Positions 1 through 8,800 of a stretch of 50,479 nucleotides of DNA are shown piece by piece. The position numbers and the translations under genes were made by a program. The notes under the pieces were generated by a model. The model searched no databases, was not told where the DNA came from, and saw only the letters and a list, made by a program, of their open reading frames with translations. The stretch is from assembly GCF_000439085.1 (NCBI RefSeq), contig NZ_AUUA01000019.1:1-50479 (forward strand), given 5' to 3'. Source of the DNA: Leminorella grimontii ATCC 33999 = DSM 5078 (lineage in GTDB: Bacteria; Pseudomonadota; Gammaproteobacteria; Enterobacterales; Enterobacteriaceae). The number at the start of each line of letters is the position of its first letter. Position 1 is the first letter of the stretch.

Positions 1-57
1 TTTTAACAAATCAAAAGGGGTTTATATAACTGATTTAAAGCTGAAAGCTTTCCAGAA

Positions 58-80
58 CCCCCAGCCTAGCTGGGGGTTTT
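58..80 (+). terminator. Rho-independent terminator at the window edge
   Basis: An 8-bp stem, CCCCCAGC pairing with GCTGGGGG around a CTA loop, is followed by TTTT. It should end a plus-strand transcript whose gene lies before the window. It also isolates the small gene that follows on the other strand. Confidence 0.8.
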
Positions 81-94
81 CTATATACAATAAA

Positions 95-123
95 GGCCGC
101 AGAAAGTGAGACATTCTACGGCC
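95..123 (-). terminator. Terminator of the stefin-like gene
   Basis: Read on the minus strand, GGCCG-T-AGAA pairs with TTCT-G-CGGCC with one mismatch, and TTTATTG follows. It lies about 20 bp after the stop codon of the 142-429 gene, so that gene is likely monocistronic. Confidence 0.6.
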
Positions 124-141
124 ATATATGCAATCTTCTAT

Positions 142-429
142 TTAGAATAGATACATAATATCCAAAATAACGCCCTTCGCATTAATTGGCTTGTGTATCG
201 TCATTTTAACCAGATGTACCGGTGATTCCGGGGTCACTATAGTCTGCTTACAGATGAACATATAATTCATTCCGGCGACGACCTGAGAACCGCAGAACAT
301 CAGAGGCTCATATCGAGCGCCAAGCAGGCTGCCTAAAGTCTCAGAGAAGATAGCGTCTACGTCTTTAGGCAGCTTACAGGGAGCGAGCTCGGGATTAATA
401 TTCCAACCACCTGGGATAGCCTTAGTCAT
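142..429 (-). CDS. Stefin/cystatin-like small cytoplasmic protein (putative cysteine protease inhibitor)
   Basis: A 95-residue protein with the two hallmark stefin (type I cystatin) elements in the right order. An N-terminal Ile-Pro-Gly-Gly trunk lies at residues 5-8, and the first inhibitory hairpin, Gln-Val-Val-Ala-Gly, at 49-53, is followed by M-N-Y as in the T-N-Y of animal stefins. Length also matches stefins (about 98 residues). There is no signal peptide, so it should stay in the cytoplasm. Known cystatins block papain-like cysteine proteases by wedging these loops into the active site; whether this protein inhibits anything is inference. A clear ribosome site, AAGGAG, lies 5 bases before the ATG. 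The gene stands alone in AT-rich DNA between two terminators and the lipoprotein operon, which suggests horizontal gain. The target is unknown. Confidence 0.7.
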   Translation of the reverse strand: MTKAIPGGWNINPELAPCKLPKDVDAIFSETLGSLLGARYEPLMFCGSQVVAGMNYMFICKQTIVTPESPVHLVKMTIHKPINAKGVILDIMYLF

Positions 430-527
430 ACGAACTCCTTATTAATCCATTAAGGAAAAAGAAATATTGCATTAAAGAAAATACATATTTACTACGAAAT
501 TAAGTATTGTTCTGACTAAGAAAGGTC

Positions 528-547
528 GCTGTGATGTATGTCATAGT
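528..547. promoter_or_regulatory. Possible CRP/FNR-type site upstream of the stefin-like gene
   Basis: TGTGA-N6-TCATA (530-545) differs from the CRP core TGTGA-N6-TCACA at one position. It lies about 100 bp upstream of the stefin-like start codon, a plausible activator distance. No flanking match or promoter was established, so this is tentative. Confidence 0.3.
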
Positions 548-643
548 ATTATAGATAGGCCAGATTAACTGAACTAAAATACAGTTAATAATAAGAAACA
601 AATCTCTAAAATAATATATTAGCAGCCCCGTTCTTAGGCTAAT

Positions 644-673
644 AAAAAACCCTACCAAAATCAGCAGGGTTTA
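644..673 (-). terminator. Terminator of the three-lipoprotein operon
   Basis: On the minus strand AAACCCTGC pairs with the later G-TAGGGTTT arm, and a run of T follows (the A run at 644-649 of the plus strand). It lies just after the stop of the last gene of the operon. Confidence 0.7.
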
Positions 674-700
674 TATAACGTTAGACGAGAGAGAAAAATA

Positions 701-1357
701 TTACTCCAGGTCTTTACCATATTTTGGCGAACGGGGGCCATATAAAATCCCACCAGGCCTTCCCGCTGAAAGCAGACGAGCATCCGCAATTCCTGCCATA
801 TCGTAGCTTTTATCCATTAGCGTATTGCCAATCTGATTGATGGCAGCGCTTATCAACATACCAAATATATTTCCGCCGCCAGAATTATTCTCATTAGTTG
901 AAGCCGTCGCGCTTCCACTCCACAGCTGTTGACCGTTTCGAATATCAATCAGTCGGCCAGATACCGTTACTCGGGTATCGCTGGCAATCACCATATAAGA
1001 TGAACCATAGTCGGTCACGTTCATGTAAAGTACGGCGTCCGCACCGAAAATCTCACGCAGCTTTTGCGGGCTGACAGCGTGCATTTCAGCAGCGTTACTC
1101 ACTCCGTTTTGCTTGAACGTATTCTCCACCAGAGCAACAGGAAAAACGTAATAACCTGCTTCGGCCAGCGGCAGCGTAACCTGAGACAAAACGCCGTACC
1201 CGGCATTAACCTCGGGCGATTCATTCGTCGGCAGCAAAACCAGAATACTTTTAGGCTGGCTTTGCCGAAATGCCGTATAGTCGTACGTTTTTTTCTGCAC
1301 ACAGCCACTCAACAACAGTGCGGCAATCACGCCACACAGCGCGTAAAACTTTCTCAT
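701..1357 (-). CDS. GNA1162/DUF799-type outer-membrane lipoprotein
   Basis: A 218-residue lipoprotein. The signal peptide ends in the lipobox L-L-S-G-C, with Cys19 as lipidation site. The mature part has the alternating hydrophobic strands of the DUF799 family, whose best-known member is the neisserial antigen GNA1162 (I-L-V-L-L-P near residue 39, D-A-V-L-Y-M near 107). GNA1162-like proteins resemble the TolB/CsgG N-terminal fold; the exact role is unknown. It is the last of three genes and its ATG overlaps the stop of the preceding DUF4810-like gene by 4 bp, so translation is coupled. The C-terminal tail is Gly/Pro/Lys rich. The family call rests on remembered similarity and on the characteristic three-gene neighbourhood. 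Confidence 0.75.
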   Translation of the reverse strand: MRKFYALCGVIAALLLSGCVQKKTYDYTAFRQSQPKSILVLLPTNESPEVNAGYGVLSQVTLPLAEAGYYVFPVALVENTFKQNGVSNAAEMHAVSPQKLREIFGADAVLYMNVTDYGSSYMVIASDTRVTVSGRLIDIRNGQQLWSGSATASTNENNSGGGNIFGMLISAAINQIGNTLMDKSYDMAGIADARLLSAGRPGGILYGPRSPKYGKDLE

Positions 1358-1722
1358 TTCGCGCCTCCTTGCATTTTCTTCAACAGAAAGTCCATAAACG
1401 GAGCGGATTCAGGAAATTGCGCCTTTTCTTCACTAAACTCAGTCCTTGCCAGCTCAGGACGCCCTGAATTGACGTACAGCATTCCTAAATGCGCGTGTAG
1501 CCCCGGAGGTACGGGTAGCCCCTTCGCTTTGGCCTTTTCGATGTCTTCCTTTAGCGCTGCGATTTGCTCTTCAACGCCGATGTCCATCTTATAATATTCG
1601 TAAACCGTCGCCTGATAGTTGTCCCAACTATAAATAGGCTTTGGGCTGTTCATACACCCGCTTAAAGCGCCAACGGCCAGCAGTATGCCAGCGTAGTGAG
1701 CTATCTTCATTTTCATATCCAT
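1354..1722 (-). CDS. DUF4810-type small lipoprotein
   Basis: A 122-residue lipoprotein with a signal peptide ending in A-L-S-G-C (lipidated Cys23). The mature region begins with an aromatic Y-S-W-D-N-Y-Q motif followed by helical, TPR-like sequence (H-L-G-M-L-Y-V-N-S-G-R-P near residues 78-89). The family is typical of the middle gene in CsgG-DUF4810-DUF799 operons; function is unknown, and a scaffold or chaperone role for its CsgG-like partner is a guess. ATG codons at residues 1, 3 and 5 are all possible starts; the first is given. It begins 24 bp after the CsgG-like gene and overlaps the next gene by 4 bp. Confidence 0.7.
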   Translation of the reverse strand: MDMKMKIAHYAGILLAVGALSGCMNSPKPIYSWDNYQATVYEYYKMDIGVEEQIAALKEDIEKAKAKGLPVPPGLHAHLGMLYVNSGRPELARTEFSEEKAQFPESAPFMDFLLKKMQGGAK

Positions 1723-1746
1723 GTGTATAGTAACTATCTACCGTGA

Positions 1747-2418
1747 TTATTTCTCTGGCGTCCAGGCGCCGCTTTCAATACCTGAAACAAGATTATTCAC
1801 CGCTTCACGAATGGCCAAATCCAGCACTTTCCCGTTTAGCGTCGAGTCATAGCTCGCCGTTCCGCCGAAGCCGACTACTTCGCGATTAGACAGCTCATAC
1901 TCCCCTGCGCCCTGTGAAGAAAACACCACTTCGGACGTTTGAACATTGACCACGTTTAAATTCACTTTGGCATAGGCAATCTGGCTTTTTCCCCTGCCCA
2001 AAATGCCAAACAGCTGGCGATCGCCAACCTCTTTACGGCCAAACTCGGTCACGTCGCCCGTGATGACATAGTTAGCGCCTTTCAGGCTCTGCTTTTTGTT
2101 ATTAATGTTGGCTTCGTTTTTAATCTCATCCATATTGGCGCGATCGAGCACGTTAAAACGCCCCGTTTGCTGCAGATGAGTAATCAAAATAGTTTTTGAC
2201 TGATTGCCTAAGCGATCTACCCCATCGGAGAAAATGCCGTTCATATAGTTGGAGCGGTTATCAAACTTTCCTACTGAAACAGGGCTTTTGACTCCCTGAT
2301 AGGCGGTGTTGTAAGAGGCAACTTTTGCAACTTCAACAGTTCGAGAAGACTCAGTGGCACAGCCAGTCAAAAGAATTGCACTGCTGAGCACTGTCGTTAC
2401 GGCCAGTTTTTTGAACAT
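1747..2418 (-). CDS. CsgG/HfaB-family outer-membrane lipoprotein
   Basis: A 223-residue lipoprotein whose signal peptide ends in L-L-T-G-C (Cys20 lipidated). The sequence has CsgG-family features: an N-terminal segment ending in V-G-K-F-D-N-R-S near residues 50-56, then V-L-D-R-A-N-M-D-E-I near 91-100 and the conserved Y-V-I-T-G-D-V-T-E-F-G near 117-127. CsgG itself is the curli export pore and is longer (277 residues). No curli genes are nearby, so this is a CsgG-like protein of another system. It opens the operon; the ribosome site AAAGGAA precedes the ATG. The upstream region is AT-rich, with a 7-bp inverted repeat ACTATTT/AAATAGT at 2474-2494 that may be an operator. Confidence 0.75.
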   Translation of the reverse strand: MFKKLAVTTVLSSAILLTGCATESSRTVEVAKVASYNTAYQGVKSPVSVGKFDNRSNYMNGIFSDGVDRLGNQSKTILITHLQQTGRFNVLDRANMDEIKNEANINNKKQSLKGANYVITGDVTEFGRKEVGDRQLFGILGRGKSQIAYAKVNLNVVNVQTSEVVFSSQGAGEYELSNREVVGFGGTASYDSTLNGKVLDLAIREAVNNLVSGIESGAWTPEK

Positions 2419-2610
2419 TCCTTTGATTCCTTTACTTTATTAACTATGACAAAAACACGTTTAACCTATATTTACTATTTATAACTTAAATAGTAATAAA
2501 TTGAAAATAAATAAATAATTATGAATTTAGACTGACAATCATCACTTTGATAATGAATGGGTTAAGAAAGTATAGAAATAGAGGATTAACAAGAAAAACA
2601 GGGGATAAAA

Positions 2611-2636
2611 AAAGAGAGCCTAAGCTCTCTTTTTTT
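2611..2636 (-). terminator. Terminator of the prfB-lysS operon
   Basis: A 7-bp stem, AGAGAGC pairing with GCTCTCT around CTAA, is flanked by A and T runs on both sides. It can therefore work in either direction. It lies 16 bp after the lysS stop codon. Confidence 0.85.
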
Positions 2637-2651
2637 ATCAGCCGCAGAGGC

Positions 2652-4175
2652 TTACTTCAACGGACGCATGGCGGGGAACAGGATGACGTCGCGAATAGTA
2701 TGGCTGTCGGTCAACAACATCACCAGGCGGTCGATGCCGATGCCCAAGCCCGCCGTTGGCGGCAGGCCGTGCTCCAGCGCAACGACGTAGTCCTCATCGT
2801 AGAACATCGCTTCGTCGTCGCCTGCATCTTTCTGGCTGACTTGGTCGGCAAAGCGCTGTGCCTGATCTTGTGCATCATTAAGCTCCGAGAAGCCGTTACC
2901 GATTTCACGGCCGCCGATGAAGAACTCAAAGCGGTCGGTGATAAACGGATTATCGTCATTGCGGCGAGCCAGCGGCGACACTTCAGCCGGATATTCGGTA
3001 ATAAACGTCGGCTGGATAAGGTGGCTCTCGGCCACCTCTTCAAAGATCTCGCACTGTACGCGCCCCAGGCCCCAGCCCTTCTCAACCTTGATGTTCAGAG
3101 ACTGTGCGATGGCCGTCGCTTTCGCCATATCGTCCAAATCGGCGACGTTGGTTTCCGGGCGATAGTGGCAAATAGCCTCTTTCATCGTCATCTTGGTAAA
3201 CGGCTTGCCGAAATCAAACGTCTGGTCGCCGTATTCAACGGTCGTGGTACCCAGTACGTCCTGCGTCAGAGAGCGGAACAGGTCTTCTGTCAGCGCAATC
3301 AGGTCCTTATAGTCCGCGTAGGCCATATAGAGTTCAATCATGGTGAACTCAGGGTTGTGGCGCGGAGAAACGCCTTCGTTGCGGAAGTTGCGGTTGATTT
3401 CAAACACGCGCTCAAAGCCGCCGACCACCAGACGCTTAAGGTACAGCTCCGGCGCGATGCGCAGGTACATATCGATATCCAGCGCGTTGTGGTGGGTGAT
3501 AAACGGACGCGCGGTTGCGCCGCCGGGGATCACCTGCATCATCGGCGTCTCTACTTCCATAAAGTCGCGCTGCACCATAAAGCTGCGGATCGCGGCCATT
3601 ATTTTGGAGCGGATCACGAACGTACGACGAGAGTGCTCGTTGGTGATCAGATCGAGGTAGCGCTGGCGGTAACGGGTTTCCTGGTCGGCCAGTCCGTGGA
3701 ACTTGTCCGGCAGCGGGCGAAGCGCTTTGGTCAGCAGACGCACTTCATGGCAATGAACGGACAGCTCGCCGGTCTTGGTTTTAAAAAGCTTGCCGCGCGC
3801 GCTGATGATGTCGCCCAAATCCCATTTTTTAAACTGCTCGTTATATACGCCCTCGGGCAAGTCATCGCGAGAAACGTAAATCTGGATCTGACCGCCAACG
3901 TCCTGCAGCGTGGCAAAAGAGGCCTTGCCCATAATGCGACGGGTCATCATACGGCCGGCGATAGCCACTTCCAGACCTAACGCTTCCAGCTCTTCATTGG
4001 TCTTTTCATCGTGCTCAGCATGCAGCTGACCGGAGATCGCGTCGCGGCGAAAATCGTTCGGGAACGGATTACCCTGTTCACGAAGCTGCGCCAGCTTCTC
4101 GCGGCGAGTTTGAAGTTCGTTATTTAACTCGGCGGCGGATTGCGCAACGTCGTGCGCTTGAGGTTGTTCAGACAT
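2652..4175 (-). CDS. lysS: Lysyl-tRNA synthetase (class II)
   Basis: This cytoplasmic enzyme charges tRNA-Lys with lysine using ATP. The protein has 507 residues (E. coli LysS 505). The N-terminal OB-fold anticodon-binding domain covers about 65-145. The class II catalytic domain follows, with motif 2 ([15 protein letters not shown] near 265) and motif 3 (G-L-G-I-G-I-D-R-L near 483). It starts 18 bp after prfB and so forms the conserved prfB-lysS operon; a sequence close to AGGG precedes the ATG. In E. coli two paralogues exist (lysS, lysU); position next to prfB identifies this copy as lysS. The long open frame antisense to it is only a shadow. Confidence 0.97.
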   Translation of the reverse strand: MSEQPQAHDVAQSAAELNNELQTRREKLAQLREQGNPFPNDFRRDAISGQLHAEHDEKTNEELEALGLEVAIAGRMMTRRIMGKASFATLQDVGGQIQIYVSRDDLPEGVYNEQFKKWDLGDIISARGKLFKTKTGELSVHCHEVRLLTKALRPLPDKFHGLADQETRYRQRYLDLITNEHSRRTFVIRSKIMAAIRSFMVQRDFMEVETPMMQVIPGGATARPFITHHNALDIDMYLRIAPELYLKRLVVGGFERVFEINRNFRNEGVSPRHNPEFTMIELYMAYADYKDLIALTEDLFRSLTQDVLGTTTVEYGDQTFDFGKPFTKMTMKEAICHYRPETNVADLDDMAKATAIAQSLNIKVEKGWGLGRVQCEIFEEVAESHLIQPTFITEYPAEVSPLARRNDDNPFITDRFEFFIGGREIGNGFSELNDAQDQAQRFADQVSQKDAGDDEAMFYDEDYVVALEHGLPPTAGLGIGIDRLVMLLTDSHTIRDVILFPAMRPLK

Positions 4176-4193
4176 TTTTAACGTTACCCTTTC

Positions 4194-5292
4194 TTATAGT
4201 CCAGCCTTGAGGCTGGCTTCGATAAACCGGTCCAGGTCGCCATCTAATACGGCCTGAGTATTGCGAGTTTCAACGCCGGTGCGCAGATCTTTAATGCGAG
4301 AATCGTCCAGTACGTAAGAACGAATCTGGCTGCCCCAGCCGATGTCCGACTTGTTCTCTTCCATCTGCTGCTTGTCGGCGTTCTTTTTCTGCATCTCAAA
4401 CTCATACAGCTTGGCCTTTAGCTGACGCATTGCCTGATCTTTGTTCTTATGCTGAGATCGATCGTTTTGGCACTGCACCACGATATTGGTTGGCATATGG
4501 GTGATGCGCACGGCGGATTCGGTTTTGTTAACGTGCTGACCGCCGGCGCCCGAGGCGCGGTAAACGTCAATACGCAAATCCGCAGGGTTTATCTCGATGT
4601 CGATATCATCATCGACTTCCGGATAAACAAAGGCAGAGCTAAACGAGGTGTGGCGGCGGCCGCCTGAGTCAAACGGGCTCTTGCGCACCAGGCGATGGAC
4701 GCCGGTTTCCGTACGCAGCCAGCCGTAGGCGTAGTCGCCCATCACTTTGATGGTCGCCGACTTGGTCCCGGCGACGTCGCCGTCGGACTCTTCAATCATT
4801 TCGGTTTTAAAGCCCTTGGCCTCGGCCCAGCGCAAATACATCCGCACCAGCATGCTGGCCCAGTCCTGCGCTTCCGTACCGCCGGATCCCGCCTGAATGT
4901 CGATATAGCAATCGGCGCTGTCGTACTCGCCGGAGAACATGCGTCGAAACTCCAACTGCCCCAGACGATTTTCTAGCTGTTCAACTTCCTGCACCGTTTC
5001 GTTAAACGTATCTTCGTCGTTTTCCTCAACGGCCAACTCCAGCAAGCCGGAAACGTCTTCCAGGCCCTGTTCGATCTGTTCGATCGTTTCGACAATGGCC
5101 TCAAGCGAGGAACGCTCTTTACCCAGCGCCTGAGCTCGCTCGGGTTCGTTCCAAACGTCAGGCTGCTCTAGCTCTGCGTTAACCTCTTCCAGGCGCTCTT
5201 TCTTGCCATCGTAGTCAAAGATACCCCCTAAGAACGGCCGTTCGTTCAGACAGGTCCTGTATCTGGTTTTTTACCGGATTAATTTCAAACAT
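4194..5292 (-). CDS. prfB: Peptide chain release factor 2 (programmed +1 frameshift)
   Basis: RF2 recognises UGA and UAA stop codons and triggers peptide release on the ribosome. The gene is read in two frames. Twenty-five codons run from the ATG at 5292 to a CTT at 5220-5218, an in-frame TGA follows, and a +1 shift at CTT-TGA-C leads into 340 more codons. The total is 365 residues, the same as E. coli. The catalytic G-G-Q falls at residues 250-252 and the stop-codon-reading tripeptide S-P-F lies in R-K-S-P-F-D-S-G-G, near residue 205. It precedes lysS by 18 bp. In E. coli recJ lies directly upstream; here an autotransporter gene has come between. An annotation starting at an internal Met (5045) would miss the first 82 residues. 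Confidence 0.97.
5214..5231 (-). promoter_or_regulatory. prfB autoregulatory +1 frameshift site
   Basis: On the minus strand the internal Shine-Dalgarno-like AGGGGG is followed by TAT-CTT-TGA-C, the canonical RF2 frameshift signal. Low RF2 slows termination at the TGA and lets the ribosome slip by +1, so RF2 controls its own level. The spacing is the standard three bases between the internal AGGGGG and CTT. Confidence 0.97.
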
Positions 5293-5862
5293 GATTTGTC
5301 GCTACCGTTAATCGCTGCGTTGACTGGATTTTCTACAAACGTGTAATTCTAGCGGATCTGGCCTGGGGAATATAGCCGTTTTCCCAGATTTTTACGGCCT
5401 TCCTTCCAAACGCCGCGCCCTTTTCGCCGGATAAACGAAAGAAAAAATACGGGCTCTGCCGCTGCCTATACAAACCGCCCCAGCGGGAAGCGGCGTATAG
5501 CGAAAGGTTAATACCTAAACGTCGAATATTATAAACAATCAGCCGGATTGATTTTAAAAATAAATAAATTAAAACTTAATTAATTAGAAATTTTAGCCTA
5601 TAAGAAATAAAACAAGGGGAGAATAAAATAAATAGGAAACCATCTCACTTTCCATTTAATAATTAAACCGCTAACATCCCTTTCAATATACTTTCAATAA
5701 AACACACACGGCCTTGCCGTACGGGCCACAGCAGTTTAATTTCATAAAAAGCATACTTTCTAAATTATTAATCATCGTTATTAAATTTCATCAAAACGCC
5801 TATAAATAACACGAATCCAATATTTATAACCAAATTAACTTTATTTTAGGATGGACCCTATT
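5293..5862. other. AT-rich intergenic region between prfB and the autotransporter
   Basis: This 570-bp region holds no convincing gene. The prfB side (to about 5500) has normal composition. From about 5520 to 5862 the DNA is strongly AT-rich, as in promoters silenced by H-NS. A weak promoter candidate for the autotransporter is TATAAA at 5801-5806 with TTATTA 17 bp upstream. TTTTAGGA at 5844-5851 is the ribosome site that decides the autotransporter start. Confidence 0.5.
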
Positions 5863-8800
5863 ATGGCGCACCTCCATTTAAAAAAAGCGTTAACCATCGC
5901 TATAGCCGGCAGTCTATTTCCGCTAAAAGCCATTGCCGAAGAGTGTATTCCCGCAATATCGTCGACAGGCGTCTGTGCAGACGCGGCACAAATACAAAAT
6001 CAAATGGAGACGGCCCCTCACGCGGCGCCATACGGCAATTCGCTCTTAGACCTGTTAAAAACGGACATCAATCTTGGTTTTATCACCATTAGAAATGTTT
6101 ACCTGCTCGACGCTAATGAGGAAAACAGAAGCCCGGTTTTCCATCCCGTAACCAGTATTTTTAGCCACGCAGCGGGCGGCGTCAGCCTTACCGGCAAAGC
6201 GACCGCCACGAACTATAGCAGCGCCAACCTCGACGGCCCCTTGAGCAGCGGCGCCAGTGCTATTGCCCTTTTGGGCGATGCCGTAGCCAAAAACGAGGGC
6301 AGCGTCTCCACCGGTGTACTGAATATCTTCGGCCACGGCGCCAGCGCTATCAGCATCATGGCCAACGCCAGCGCTGAAAACAGCGGCACCACCAGCCTCA
6401 ACGGCCCCCTGAGCAGCGGCGCAAGCGCGATTTCCATTTTGGGCAGCGCCGAGGCTAAAAACAGCGGCAGCGTCTCCACCGGCGTCCTGAATATCTTCGG
6501 CCACGGCGCCAGCGCTATCAGCATTATGACCAACGCCAGCGCTGAAAACAGCGGTACCGCCAGCCTCAATGGCCCCCTGAGCAGCGGCGCAAGCGCGATT
6601 TCCATTCTGGGCAGCGCCGAGGCTAAAAACAGCGGCAGCGTCTCCACCGGCGTACTGAATATCTTCGGCCACGGCGCCAGCGCTATCAGCATTATGGCCA
6701 ACGCCAGCGCTGAAAACAGCGGCACCGCCAGCCTCAACGGCTCCCTGAGCAGCGGCGCAAGTGCCATTTCTATTTTAGGCAGCGCTGAGGCCAAAAACAG
6801 CGGCAAGGTTTCTACCGGCATATTAAACGTTCTCGGCCACGGCGCCAGCGCGATTAGCATCATGGGAAACGCGAAAGCCGTTAATGAACAGGGTTCTGAA
6901 ACGAACCTCAATGGCCCCCTTAGCCATGGAGCCAGCGCCATCAGTATTGCGGGAAACGCCACGGCAGAAAACCACGGTAACGTTAGCACGGGCGTACTCG
7001 ACGTTTTAGGCCACGGGGTTAGCGCCTTCAGCGCACTGGGGCGTGCAAACGCCACGAATGGGGAGACGGGAACTATTTCCGTCAACGGCCCGCTGGGCCA
7101 TGGGCTAAGCGCCGTTAGCCTGCTCGGAGAAGCAACAGCGACCAATCAGGGAACCATAACCACCGGCCTGCTTAACGTTTTAGGGCACGGCGCTTCGGCC
7201 TTTAGCCTACTGGGCAACGCCTCGGCCTCCAATGTCGAAGGCGGTAAAATTTCGGTTAACGGCCCGCTCGGCCACGGCCTGAGCGCCGTCAGCCTGACGG
7301 GTTCCGCTACCGCACAAAACGTCGGTGAGATCGCAACCGGAACGCTAAGCGTGCTGGGGCACGGCGTTTCGACCTTTAGCCTGCTGGGCAACGCCTCGGC
7401 CTCTAACGTCGAGGGCGGTAAAATTTCGGTTAACGGTCCGCTCGGCCACGGCCTGAGCGCCGTTAGCTTGATAGGTTCTGCTACTGCGCAAAACGCCGGT
7501 GAAATTTCAACCGGACCGCTAAGCGTTTTAGGGCACGGCGCCAGCGCCTTTAGCCTGACGGGGAGCGCAACGGCCACTAACGCCGCTACGGGCCGTATTT
7601 CTACCGCCAGCCTGATGGCCCACGGACTAAGCGCCATTAGCCTTATCAACAGCGCAACGGCCGCCAATCAGGGCAATATCAACACCGCCGGTACTGCCGC
7701 AATAGGGGCAAAGGCAGTATCTCTGTTTTCTTCCGCCAGCGCCTTCAATGCCAAAAGCGCCAACGTCACGACCAAGGGCCACCTCTCTCACGGTTTGCTG
7801 GCCTTCAGCCTGACGTCACAGGCCAGCGTGGCTAACGCCGGTTCTATCAAAACGGAGGGCTGGCAGGCTCACGGCGCCAGCGCGGTTAGCCTGCTGGGCG
7901 ACGCCGAAGGCGTAAACACCGTGGACGGAGAAATAAATACCTCCGGCGATAAAGGGCACGGGGTCAACGCTTTTAGCATTACTTCGCGAGCGACCGCACT
8001 CAATCAGGGAAAAATCTCAACGTTAGGCAATGACGCTAGCGGTCTTAACGCGGTCAGCGCCTATGAGAAAGCCGGCGCAACAAATGATAAAGGCGCGACT
8101 ATCGTAACCGGAGGAGTAAACGCTCACGGCGCATACGCTCAAAGCACGCATCAAACGGCATTTGCGAATAACCTTGGTTCAATAACAACGGCGGGAGACG
8201 ATAGCGTTGGCGCCTATGCCGTCAGCAAAAACGCCGAGGCATATGCCATCAACGATACCAACGGCGCCATCAGTACGGTAGGCCGTAACGCTCACGGCCT
8301 GTTTGCCCAAAGTACGCAAAAAACCGCCGCTGCCCAGAACCTAAACCAAATAGTCACAACAGGCCACGGAGCAATGGGCGCAACGGCCCGCAGCGTCAGC
8401 GGTGAAGCTCAGGCGGAAAACGCGGGGTCAGTCACTACCGCCGGTAACAACGCCGATGGTCTTAACGCCCAAAGCCAGAGCAATAAAGCAGTCGCGATCA
8501 ATAAAGGGAATATTCTTACGGGCAGCGAGCTGGCTAACGGCGCCTCTACGGCAAAAGAGGGAACACACGCTCACGGCGTCAGCGCGTCTAGCAAGGACGG
8601 CGATGCGAGCGTCTACAACGACGTCGACGGCAAAGTAGAAACGTACGGCCAGGAAGGCTACGGCCTGCATGCGCACAGCACTAATGCCAAAGCGCTGGCA
8701 ACCAATGAAGGCCGTGTGGAAACCCACGGCAAGAACGCCTATGGCGTCAACGCGCTCAGCGATAAAGGCGAGGCTCAGGCGCTTAATAAAGGCATTATCC

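Noticed and set aside
2547-3980. Long plus-strand open frame (477 codons)
   Set aside because: It lies antisense to lysS, which has all class II synthetase motifs. The frame shows no domain and is a shadow.
6235-6906. CRISPR-like array suggested by regular repeats
   Set aside because: The repeats are contiguous coding units in one long frame, with no unique spacers and no cas genes.
6055-7667. Three minus-strand frames across the autotransporter repeats
   Set aside because: Their repeats mirror the passenger coils. They are open only because the repeat unit lacks stop codons in that frame.
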